DNA from: Nannocystis punicea
GTDB lineage: Bacteria; Myxococcota_A; Polyangia; Nannocystales; Nannocystaceae
Assembly: GCF_026965555.1 (NCBI RefSeq)
Contig: NZ_CP114040.1
Coordinates: forward strand, 6,262,001-6,326,000
Reading direction: 5' to 3'
Length of the DNA stretch: 64,000 nucleotides
Part shown: positions 9,663 to 17,975 of the stretch, piece after piece
Position numbering within the stretch: the first letter of the stretch is position 1
Layout: each line of letters starts with the position of its first letter
The notes under the pieces: model-generated
Seen by the model: only the letters and a program-made list of their open reading frames with translations
What the model was told of the DNA's origin: nothing
Database searches by the model: none
Position numbers and translations under genes: made by a program

Positions 9663-10159
9663 AGATGAAACAACCGCCGGCCGGCGCGAACAGGCTCGCA
9701 GACTCGTCCTGCTCGCAACGGTGGCGGGCGCGTTCTACCTCTGTTGGTTGATGCTCGAGCCTTTCGTCGATGTGCTTCTGTGGGCAGGAGTGTTGACATT
9801 GACCTTCGGGCCCGTCCACCGGCGCCTCCTCGCGCGCGTGAGGCGGCCCGACCTGAGCGCCGGGTTGTCGACCCTGTTCGTGGTCGTCGTGATCGGAGCG
9901 CCGATGGGTCTCGTGACGTGGGTGATCGCCCGCGAGATCGCGCCGGCGGTCGGGATGCTGCAGACAGTGTTCGGGCAGCTCCTCGACCCCGACTCCGAGC
10001 CGCGGCCGCGTCGCCGCGGGTGAACGGCCGCCGTAGCCCCTCGGTTGCCGGTCGAGTCTGCTTCTCCGGGCCGTCGTTGCCCCACAGCCAGGCGCCGGCG
10101 GCGACGGACAGGGCGGCGATCCCGGTCGTTCGTATGGTCGTACTCGTCCGCATGGTCAT
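9638..10159 (-). CDS. Small exported or membrane-anchored protein, probably 3'-truncated
   Basis: The start at 10159 has an excellent ribosome site (GGAGGAGAG). The first 55 or so residues look like a real small protein: a basic start, a hydrophobic segment (GIAALSVAAGAWLWG) and a polar tail. After about residue 55 the frame runs antisense through the AI-2E fragment and becomes Arg/Ala-rich, so the original 3' end has probably been lost at the junction near 10000-10020. The stop given is simply where the frame closes. I do not recognise the family. Confidence 0.4.
   Translation of the reverse strand: MTMRTSTTIRTTGIAALSVAAGAWLWGNDGPEKQTRPATEGLRRPFTRGDAAAARSRGRGAARTLSAASRPPARSRGRSPTSRDPSALRSRRPRTGSTTRRSGRAASRARGGAGGRARRSMSTLLPTEAHRRKARASTNRGRTRPPPLRAGRVCEPVRAGRRLFHLHSWDRSG
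9655..10023 (+). pseudogene. AI-2E family transporter, 5' fragment only
   Basis: The first 113 or so residues match the start of the transporter at 20128-21207 almost position for position (REQARRL, FYLCWLML, PFVDVLLWAG, APMGLV, FGQLLDP). The match stops abruptly at about 10000 and the frame ends ten residues later in Arg/Pro-rich sequence. Intact family members are about 360 aa, so only the first two or three helices remain and transport is not expected. Past the break lies the start of a small gene in the opposite direction (10159), so two genes have been joined tail to tail, probably by a deletion. Confidence 0.8.
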
Positions 10160-10759
10160 GATCTCTCCTCCGTCGCTGCAAAGGCGGTCGATGCCAACAT
10201 GGTGAGGGGCCGTTCCCACGGTGCCGCCGCCGACTTTCTTCCTGGCTCACAACGACACCTGAATCGCCCGAGCGGCTCTTTGTGGATTGGCCGACACAGC
10301 TCACGGCGATAGCGATCGGGCCGAGCTACGGGCCCGAGCGGCTCGTGGACGTATGGACGTGGCGCTGCATGTCAGCAGCGGTCGGCCGCCAACGTCCCTC
10401 TCACCGCTACTGCTCGTCATCACGCCCCTCCGACGTAACCCGCGTCGGGCGCTTGGGTCAAGACGCGGTACACTGGACGGTTACGCCTCACGTGCGGCTC
10501 CTGGGCGCCCGGGCGTCACCTCCTTGCCATGCACACCCCGATCAAGACCTCGCTCCTCGGCGAGCGTCTCGTCGCTGGTGGTCAGGGCGACCCCGCCGTC
10601 GCGCCCCGTCCACCGCACCTTCGGCGGCCGCCGGCCAACCTGTCCCCGTCCGCCGCTTCGTGCCCCAGCACGACCGGAGCGGAGGGCCGGCTGTCCGGGT
10701 GCCCCCGCCCTTAATGGTCGACAAGGTGGAGTTCCTCGACCCCAGACTGCCGCGGCCCG
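10160..10759. other. About 600 bp without a recognisable gene
   Basis: Several frames are open here because of the GC content, but their translations are Arg/Pro/Ser-rich and show no domain, signal peptide or ribosome site. I see no tRNA fold or clear terminator. It may be decayed sequence between the broken transporter and the toxin-like gene. Confidence 0.5.
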
Positions 10760-11950
10760 CTACGGGTCAAGGTCTTCGGTACGGAAGTTGGATTCGGTCT
10801 TCACGAACATCACCCCGGTGAATCTGCCGCTCACCGTCTCGTCGCGTTTATAGTATCCGTTGTCCAAGACGGTACCGGCGAACGGTGTCGTGTACCAGCG
10901 AGTGGCGGTGGTCGTGAACTGGAGATCCACCTTGCCGGTTTGGGCGATCCATCGGTAATCCCACCTCGTCTGCGCCGGGGCCGTGTATGTCTCGTTGGTA
11001 GAAACCGTGCGCGTTTCCTCGTGGCTCTTCGTGTTGCTGTCGGAAGCCTCGTAGTTGTAGTTGAGCGCCAGGGCTAGCGTACCCCCTCTACCGCCCGAGG
11101 GGGTCTCCCACGTATACGAATAGTCAATGGCACCGCCAGTGCTGTGCGTGGTGGTGACCGTGACGGAGGTCGACTCGGTGACGCTCCCGGTGTAATTGAA
11201 GTTGAGGATCGCGGGTTGATCTTTCGCGTTGACGGCGCCCTTCGATTCCAGCGTGCTGCTCGTCTGGTTGTGCGGGACGACATCGTGGATGACAACGTCC
11301 TGGATTACCTCCTTCACGGGCGTGACGCGAGTGAACTTGAACGAGCTTGCGGTGTCATTGAACGACACGGTCTTCAAATTGGCGACTTCCCCTTGGCCCC
11401 GGCCGACGTTCTGGAAACTCACTCCACCCCCGATGTGTTCGTAGAGAATCATGTTGACGGTGTCGAGCAGGCCCTGCCACTTGATCGCGCTGAGCCTATC
11501 GTTGATGTACCATTCGACCATGCTGTGGTCTTTGTTGAACTCCCACTCCGAAGGAAAAACCGTCGTCCGCGCGCCCGTGAAGTCGGCGCCTTCGAACAGG
11601 AACACATAGCCCTGAGACAGATCGACGATCCGCCACACGAAAGCGGAAACGCAGTCGTTCATGTTGTACTGCCGCAGATCGACTACGTGCTCTGCTCCGT
11701 CGCCGATGATGTCATAGACCCTGCCGGCCCTGTCGAGGAAGGGAAACTTTGACGTCGTCACATTGTCGAGCAGCGTGACGACGTGCCCCTTCGGGATGTT
11801 GTAGCGCACGAAAGATGTACAATCCTGAAACGTGCCAACGAGGGAATGGACGACGCTCGGGTTGTAGTTGTCCAGCTCAATGCGAAACTGTTGAGATTTA
11901 TCATCAGCGTAATCCTTGTAGAGGATAACATAACTGTTCGACGTAGTCAT
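10760..11950 (-). CDS. Beta/gamma-crystallin plus aerolysin-like pore-forming protein
   Basis: 396 aa; AAGGAG lies 8 bp before the ATG. The N-terminal half has two or three beta/gamma-crystallin-type units (YVILYKDYADD, GYVFLFEGADFTGART, MILYEHIGGGVSF). The C-terminal half, from about residue 215, has the long amphipathic Ser/Thr-rich strands of aerolysin/ETX-MTX2 toxins (NFNYTGSVTESTSVTVTT, ETRTVSTNETYTAPAQT), including a likely membrane-inserting hairpin. This layout matches the crystallin-fused aerolysin-like proteins known from animals and some microbes. There is no signal peptide, so release would need lysis or a special route. GC is visibly lower than in the neighbours, which suggests transfer. 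Predation or defence is an inference. Confidence 0.72.
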   Translation of the reverse strand: MTTSNSYVILYKDYADDKSQQFRIELDNYNPSVVHSLVGTFQDCTSFVRYNIPKGHVVTLLDNVTTSKFPFLDRAGRVYDIIGDGAEHVVDLRQYNMNDCVSAFVWRIVDLSQGYVFLFEGADFTGARTTVFPSEWEFNKDHSMVEWYINDRLSAIKWQGLLDTVNMILYEHIGGGVSFQNVGRGQGEVANLKTVSFNDTASSFKFTRVTPVKEVIQDVVIHDVVPHNQTSSTLESKGAVNAKDQPAILNFNYTGSVTESTSVTVTTTHSTGGAIDYSYTWETPSGGRGGTLALALNYNYEASDSNTKSHEETRTVSTNETYTAPAQTRWDYRWIAQTGKVDLQFTTTATRWYTTPFAGTVLDNGYYKRDETVSGRFTGVMFVKTESNFRTEDLDP

Positions 11951-12663
11951 GGTTCACGCTCCTTGTTCATGCCCCGTGAAGGGGAGAGTCGTCATTCTTC
12001 GCGTTCTGCGAATGCTTCGTCGTTTCGACTTGGGCGCAAGTTCGCCTAACCCTTAGTCCCTGTCAAGCCCCGTCGATGCTGGTCGACGCCGCTCGGCACC
12101 TCGACCAAGTGTTAAAATGCGCATTCTCTAAGGGCACCGCACGTATTTTTCAAAGTCGTGGTCCGCGAACGGACGATGTCGCCCTTTGGGACCGCGATGG
12201 CGGGCGTGGGACCGGACATCGACGAGCAAAGGAGGGGCGGCAAGTTCGAATCTGAGCTCGTGACGCGTCCAGGCAGCTGTCGCGGCATGGGCCTTATGCG
12301 ATGGGCGGCCTCCGCAACGCCGTCTCGTCGCTGTTCGCCTCGGACTCGGGTCTCGAAGGAGGTGGCGGCCATCTTCTCCCTGCCAAGACTTCCTCGGAAG
12401 CGTTGGCCTCGAGGTGCGGGCGTCGAGCACCGAGCCACCGAGCCGACCCGGCCGTCGCCGACATGTCACTGGGGGCGGGACGGACGCGACGAGGTCGGGG
12501 AGATCGGCGGGCGCGGGGAGCTCAAACGGGGCGGTCGGACATCGCGCTCGAACTCTGGGGTCAGCGACGCGGGCAGCGCGTTGCGGGACGATTACAGCGA
12601 GGGCAGTTGGTGCGGGTGCCGCTCTCGCCGGGGGTGACCATTGTGTTGGTGGTTGGAACCTCA
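11951..12663. other. Intergenic and decayed sequence upstream of the toxin-like gene
   Basis: The first 200 bp are comparatively AT-rich and should hold the promoter of the gene starting at 11950. From about 12130 on, open frames exist on both strands, but none has a recognisable domain. They probably belong to the relic that becomes readable at 12664. Confidence 0.4.
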
Positions 12664-13024
12664 GTCGACGGCTCGTGGACGCTCCTCGTCGCAGACGGCC
12701 GCCGCTACCTGACGCGGGGCACACCAGACCTGCCCGAGACCTTCGCCTGCATCGCCCAGGTCGGCACGGACGGCGGAGACCTGCTCGGTGAGGCGCTGGT
12801 CCACGCGGTGAGCCCCGAGCCGAACGGCCCCGGTGGCTGCAACGAGCTTTTTCCGCGACGACGCGCTCCTCGTCGCCGCGCTCGTCTCGTGGACCGCCGA
12901 CTACGATTCGGAGGGTACACCTGCTGAGTGGGCGAAGGCAATCGTGAACACCAAGGACGACGAGGAGTCCTTGGTCATGTTCAGTATTGGTGGTGCGCTC
13001 TGGTCGGCCACCGCCTGGGCCTGA
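12664..13024 (+). pseudogene. Relic of a VWA-like lipoprotein
   Basis: The translation lines up with the middle of the lipoprotein at 1203-2282: RYLTRGTPDL against RYITAGQPDL, VGTDGGDLL against VGTSGGGLV, FFRDDALLVAALV against FLRDDALLVVVAI, and GTPAEWAKAIV against GTPQDWADALV. The match changes reading frame near 12850, at a run of five T, so at least one frameshift separates the halves. It ends early at 13024 and has no identifiable start or signal peptide. It is a dead paralogue, not a gene. Confidence 0.75.
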
Positions 13025-13408
13025 ATCCAGGTTGATGTGGAACCGGCGTTTCAGATGCACGGTTTCGAACTCTTGACAGGCGAACCAAAGTTGCTCCCTT
13101 CGATGGTCGAAGGCGAAGCGCATGGCGAGGTCGTCGGGCGCGAACTCGGGGCTCGACCGCGTCGCGCCGAAGTCGCTCGTGCGACGACGTGCCGCTGGGC
13201 ACCACGGTCCCGGCCTGGTTCGCGCACCGGCGCGGTGCAGCCGGCCTCATCATGGCCGCCCAAGCGCCGCCGACCACGACCGCGCGAGCACCCAGCGAGG
13301 TCTGGGACGGGATCGCGGCCCTCGGCGACGCCCATCGACGCGCTTCACCGGTTCGAGCTCGCGCCGCGACCCAGCCCCCACGCCACGCCACGCCCTGCCG
13401 TGCCGATA
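13025..13408. other. Unassigned 380 bp before the hybrid kinase stop
   Basis: On the minus strand, about 13020-13180 encodes a stretch with natural-looking composition (MRFAFDHRREQLWFACQEF), but it has no boundaries or family I can name. It may be another gene relic. Nothing else is visible. Confidence 0.3.
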
Positions 13409-16400
13409 TCAGCCGGGCGCATGCACGAGCGGCGAGTGATGGATGATTCGCGCGAGCGCTTCGGGGTCGACCGGCTTGATCAAATGCAGATCGAAGCCGG
13501 CCTTCTTGACCTTCTCCGTGTCCGATGGGAGGCCGTGACCGGTCAAGGCGATGATGAGGGCGCCTGCTGTCGACGAGGCCGCGCGGAGGGCCCGGCACAC
13601 CTCGTAGCCGTCCATGGAGCCGGAGAGGCTGAGGTCGCACAGGACCACGTCGGGTGGATCTGCGAGCGCCGCCTCCACCCCTGCTGCGCCCGAATCGGCG
13701 ATCGCGGCGGCATGACCCCACATGCCGAGCAACATGCCGAGGCTCTGGGCGGCGTCCTCGTTGTCCTCGATCACGAGCACGTTCCGCCGATCGTCGGGGC
13801 GGCCCGGGAGCTCCGGCGCGTCCACTTCCGTGTCGGGCGGGGCTGAAGCCACAAGGGGCAAACGAATCGAGACCTCCGTACCACGACCCTGGCCCGCGCT
13901 CGTCGCCTCGACCGTGCCCCCGTGCAGCTCGACCAGCGCCTTGACGAGCGAGAGGCCGAGGCCGAGGCCGCCCCGCCCTCGTGCGAGGTGAACATCGGAC
14001 TGCGCGAAGGGCTCGAAGGCTCTGGCCAGGGTCTCGGGGTCCATGCCGACGCCGTTGTCGCTCACGCGCACGACGGCGGTGTCGCCTCGCCGCTCGAGCA
14101 CGACCGAAATCCGACCGCCGGGGTCGGTGAATTTGAACGCGTTGCCGAGGATATTGCTGATGCATTGCGACAGCCGCACCGCGTCTCCGTTCACCGGGAG
14201 AGGCTCGCGGGCGGTGAACTGCACGGAGACCCCCGCGCGGGCCGCCTCGGCGCGGTGATCCTCGACCACGGTGCGGACCACGGCGACGAGGTCTTCGCGC
14301 CGCTTCTTGAGGAGGATCTTCCCGCTGGAGATGCGCGAGACGTCCAGCAAGTCATCGATGAGCCGGGCCATGTGCGCGGCCTGGCGATCGACCATTCCCA
14401 CCGCCCGCTGGATCGCCGGGGTGGGGGTGGGCAGGGCCCGCCGCAAATAATGAATCGCGTTGCGGATCGGCGCGAGCGGGTTTCGTAGCTCGTGGCCCAG
14501 CAACGCGAGGAACTCGGTCTTCTTCCGATCCGCCGCGTTGACCTCGTGGAAGCGCTCCTGGCTCTCGCGAAGGGCCTGCCGGTCGCGCTCGTGCTCGGTG
14601 ATGTCGCGCGCGATCCACGAGACCGCAGCCCGGCTGCCCTGGGTGTCGGTGATGGGCGACAGACTCGCCAGCACCCGCACCCGCGAGCCGTCTTTTCGCT
14701 GCAGGAACGCCTCGATCGGCGGGCTGCGCTCACCGCGGAGGGCCGCGGCGAAGGCCGAGGCGAACGGCGACGATTCGTCGGGAGCGGCGAGGAAGTCGAT
14801 CGTTCGCCCGGCGGCCTCCTTCGCAGTGTGACCGAACATCACCTCGGCGCCGTTGTTCCAGGTCACGATCGCAGCGCGGTCATCGAGCGCCAGGATGGCG
14901 TCGTGGGACGACTCCACGATCGCCGCGAGCCGGCGCGCCGAGTCCCTGGCGGACTTCAAATCGGTGATGTCGACGAATGTGATGACCACGCCGACGACCA
15001 CGTCGTCGGTCGTTCGGTAAGGTTGGATCCGCTGCTGGTACCAGACATCCGCATCCAGCAGCTGGACCTCGCGTTGCGACGCGGACTGGGTCTGCAGCAC
15101 TCGCTCGACGTCCGCGACGAGGTCACCGCCGGCGAACTTGGGGACGATATCCGTGATGTCCCGCCCGACGTCGCTGTCGATCAGCCGAAACAATTGGCTC
15201 GCCTCGGGCGAGAAGCGCTTGATGGTGAGGTCGCCGTTTAGGAACACGGTGGCGATCCGGCTGCTGGCGAACAGGTTTTGCAGGTCGTTGTTGGCCTTGT
15301 CGAGCTCCTGGAGCTTGCGGCTCAGCTCGGCGTTGACGGTATGGAGCTCCTCGTTGATCGATTGCAGCTCCTCCTTCGAGGTCTGGAGCTCTTCGTTGGC
15401 CGACTGGAGCTCCTCGTTGGACGATTGAAGCTCCTCGTTGGTCGACTTCAGCTCCTCGTTCGCGACCTCGAGCTCCTCGACCGCCGTCTGCAGGTTCTCC
15501 CGGGTGCTGCGCAGCTCGGTCTCCAGCGCCGCGGCGTGCGCGTCGCCGATTGCGGGGGTGCGGCCCTCGGCCTCCGCCTGTTCGGAGCTCAGGGAGGTGC
15601 CCGCCTCGTAAAAGATCACGGCGTACAGATCGGAGTCCGCGCCGAGCTCGAGCAGCGGTCGGACGACGATGTCGACCGGCTGAATGCGGCCGTCGACGGG
15701 GAGCGAGACTCCGCGCTGGATCCGCTCCTGGCGCTTGCTGGTGGCCTCGCGCAGCAGCACGTGCAAGTGCGGCCGGAGCTCCTTGCTGGCCATCTCGAGC
15801 ACGTTGATCCCCGCGGCGCCCGGCGCGAGCTCGAGGAACTTCCGCGTCTGCCCCGAGACGAACACAATCCCGCCGTTGCCGCGGACGATGACGGCGGGGG
15901 GCGCATAGACGGCGAGGATCAGGCGCTCGAGCGTCCGGGTGAGGCTCTGATCCCGGGCCGCCGGCTCGTGGCCCTGCGGCGCCTCGGCGATCCGACGAGA
16001 CAGGTCGAGCCCCCCGAGCGGAAACCTGACGGAGACCTTCGCCTCCTTCCGCTGGAAGATCCGTTGCTTCGCATCGACGACGGTGAACAGTTCGGGGTGG
16101 GCCGTGACGTTCTCGGACGGTCCGAGCAAAAGGAAGCCGCCCGGACGGAGACCGTAGTGGAACAACGGAAAGACGGTCCGCTGCAGATCGCTCTCGAGGT
16201 AGATCAGCACGTTCCGGCACGAGATCAGGTCGAGCCGTGAAAACGGTGGATCGCTGATGATGCTGTGCGTCGAGAAGACGCACATGTCCCGGATCTCCTT
16301 GCGGACCTGCCACCCCCCATTCGGTCGGGGAGCGAAGAAGCGTTCGAGCCGCTCCGGGGAGACTCGGTCCGCGATCGTCTCCGGGTATCGCCCGGCCCGC

Positions 16401-17491
16401 GCCACCTCCAGCGCCTCGTCGTCGATGTCGGTGGCGAAGATCTTGGCGCCTCGGGCCGCCGTCTGCGGCGCCTCGACCAGGATCATGGCGATCGAGTAGG
16501 CTTCCTCGCCGGTGGCGCAGCCGGGGACCCACACCCGCACAGGGTCGTCCGGCGCCCGGTCCGCGAGGATCCGCGGCAAAACGTCCCGAGCCAGCGCCTC
16601 GAACAGCTCGGGATCGCGGAAGAATTGGGTCACGCTGATCAGCAGGTCCTGAAACAGCTGATCGACCTCCGCGGGCGTGTTCTTCAACAAGTCGACGTAA
16701 TCTTCCAGTGAGCGCTGCTGGAGCACATGGATTCGCCGCTGCACCCGTCGTTCCATCGTCGAACGCTTGTAGCGGCTGAAGTCGCGGCCGGTCCTGCGGT
16801 GAATGAGCGCGCACAGCTGATTCATCAGTACGTCGTGCTCGCGCGCCCTAGTCGGTTCGTGCGCGCCGTCGGCCGGGCGTGCGCTGGTACTCTGGATGCG
16901 TGCGACGTACTCCATCACCTTGGCGGGCATCGCCTCGACCGGGAGGATCCAGTCGACCTGGCCGGCGTCGATCGCGGTGCGGGGCATCGTGTTGTACTTC
17001 GCGGAGGCGAGCTCCTGTGCCATCGCCACCCCGCCGTGCTCCTTGATCGCCTTGAGGCCGAGGCTGCCGTCGCTGCCGGTCCCGGAGAGGATGACGCCGA
17101 TCGCTCGCTCCCCGCGCTCCTCCGCCAGGGAGCGGAGAAACGTGTCGATGAGGTTGGTGCGGTCGTCTCGCGCTTCGAGTCGAAGCGCGCCGTGCTCGAG
17201 GGTGAGGGCTGCGTTGGGAGGGATGATGTACACGTGGTCGGGCTCGACGCGCGCTCCGTCCTCTGCCGCGCTCACCGGCAGCGCCGTCTGCTTGGCGAGC
17301 AGTTCGGGCATGAGGCTCGGGAGGTGCGGGGCGAGGTGCGAGACGACGACGAAGGCCACGCCAGGCTCGGGCGGCACGTGGGCGAACAGTTGCTCCAAGG
17401 CCTCGAGGCCGCCGGCGGAGGCGCCGATACCGACGACGGGACAGAGAGCCGAGCGTTCCTCCGAATTGCCGAGGCGAATAGAGGTCGGCAC
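13409..17491 (-). CDS. CheB/CheR hybrid histidine kinase with PAS and receiver domains
   Basis: 1360 aa from the GTG at 17491, which follows GAGGAAA at good spacing. In order: CheB methylesterase (about 15-200; GIGASAGGLEALE, SGTGSDGSLGL), CheR methyltransferase (about 215-480), a Leu/Glu/Asn coiled coil made of near-repeats of NEELQS (encoded at about 15280-15520), PAS domains, HisKA (LLGHELRNPLAPIR, His near residue 1000), HATPase (VRVSDNGVGMDP, GLGLGLSL) and a C-terminal receiver (Asp in VVLCDLSLSG). Such single-chain proteins combine receptor-modification enzymes with a kinase. No chemoreceptor or CheA gene is adjacent, so it is an orphan here. No membrane segment is visible. Confidence 0.93.
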   Translation of the reverse strand: MPTSIRLGNSEERSALCPVVGIGASAGGLEALEQLFAHVPPEPGVAFVVVSHLAPHLPSLMPELLAKQTALPVSAAEDGARVEPDHVYIIPPNAALTLEHGALRLEARDDRTNLIDTFLRSLAEERGERAIGVILSGTGSDGSLGLKAIKEHGGVAMAQELASAKYNTMPRTAIDAGQVDWILPVEAMPAKVMEYVARIQSTSARPADGAHEPTRAREHDVLMNQLCALIHRRTGRDFSRYKRSTMERRVQRRIHVLQQRSLEDYVDLLKNTPAEVDQLFQDLLISVTQFFRDPELFEALARDVLPRILADRAPDDPVRVWVPGCATGEEAYSIAMILVEAPQTAARGAKIFATDIDDEALEVARAGRYPETIADRVSPERLERFFAPRPNGGWQVRKEIRDMCVFSTHSIISDPPFSRLDLISCRNVLIYLESDLQRTVFPLFHYGLRPGGFLLLGPSENVTAHPELFTVVDAKQRIFQRKEAKVSVRFPLGGLDLSRRIAEAPQGHEPAARDQSLTRTLERLILAVYAPPAVIVRGNGGIVFVSGQTRKFLELAPGAAGINVLEMASKELRPHLHVLLREATSKRQERIQRGVSLPVDGRIQPVDIVVRPLLELGADSDLYAVIFYEAGTSLSSEQAEAEGRTPAIGDAHAAALETELRSTRENLQTAVEELEVANEELKSTNEELQSSNEELQSANEELQTSKEELQSINEELHTVNAELSRKLQELDKANNDLQNLFASSRIATVFLNGDLTIKRFSPEASQLFRLIDSDVGRDITDIVPKFAGGDLVADVERVLQTQSASQREVQLLDADVWYQQRIQPYRTTDDVVVGVVITFVDITDLKSARDSARRLAAIVESSHDAILALDDRAAIVTWNNGAEVMFGHTAKEAAGRTIDFLAAPDESSPFASAFAAALRGERSPPIEAFLQRKDGSRVRVLASLSPITDTQGSRAAVSWIARDITEHERDRQALRESQERFHEVNAADRKKTEFLALLGHELRNPLAPIRNAIHYLRRALPTPTPAIQRAVGMVDRQAAHMARLIDDLLDVSRISSGKILLKKRREDLVAVVRTVVEDHRAEAARAGVSVQFTAREPLPVNGDAVRLSQCISNILGNAFKFTDPGGRISVVLERRGDTAVVRVSDNGVGMDPETLARAFEPFAQSDVHLARGRGGLGLGLSLVKALVELHGGTVEATSAGQGRGTEVSIRLPLVASAPPDTEVDAPELPGRPDDRRNVLVIEDNEDAAQSLGMLLGMWGHAAAIADSGAAGVEAALADPPDVVLCDLSLSGSMDGYEVCRALRAASSTAGALIIALTGHGLPSDTEKVKKAGFDLHLIKPVDPEALARIIHHSPLVHAPG

Positions 17492-17975
17492 GTGTATTTC
17501 CTCGCGTGGAACTCGTCTGCGGCGCAGCAGAGTAACCCGATCGCATAGCACGCGGATGTCCCCGGGCGCAATCGAAAGCGCGGGCGCAGGGCCGAGGCCG
17601 CTCCCGCCTGCAAGAGCTTTTTCGCCTGGGGCGTGTGAGCCCCGCCTTCGGACGGCGGACGCGCCTGCCACAGACAGGTCTCGGGCGTTGGTGCTCGGCT
17701 ACTCGCTGGCGCCGGTGGCGACGGTGGACATCGTCAAGCTGACCGCGCGAGGAGCCGCTCGTCGAGCGAAGGGTCGGCGAACGTGACGGCGCGGAAAGGT
17801 CATGAGCGACCAGAACAGTCTGCGGCGTGCAAGTGACGCCACGTCTTCGTCGACTCGAGCAGCCCCGTCGACAGGGGCGCAACAAAGACGCGAAGGATGG
17901 TCGACCCATCTGCGGCGCGCCGGGAACAGGTCCGAATGGCAGGTTCTCGAGCCGGCGGCGCGCCAGGCAGGCTCA
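17492..17975. other. Intergenic, about 480 bp
   Basis: This lies between the start of the hybrid kinase and the stop of the antiporter, both on the minus strand. It should hold the kinase promoter. The open frames are continuations or shadows; I see no separate gene. Confidence 0.5.
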
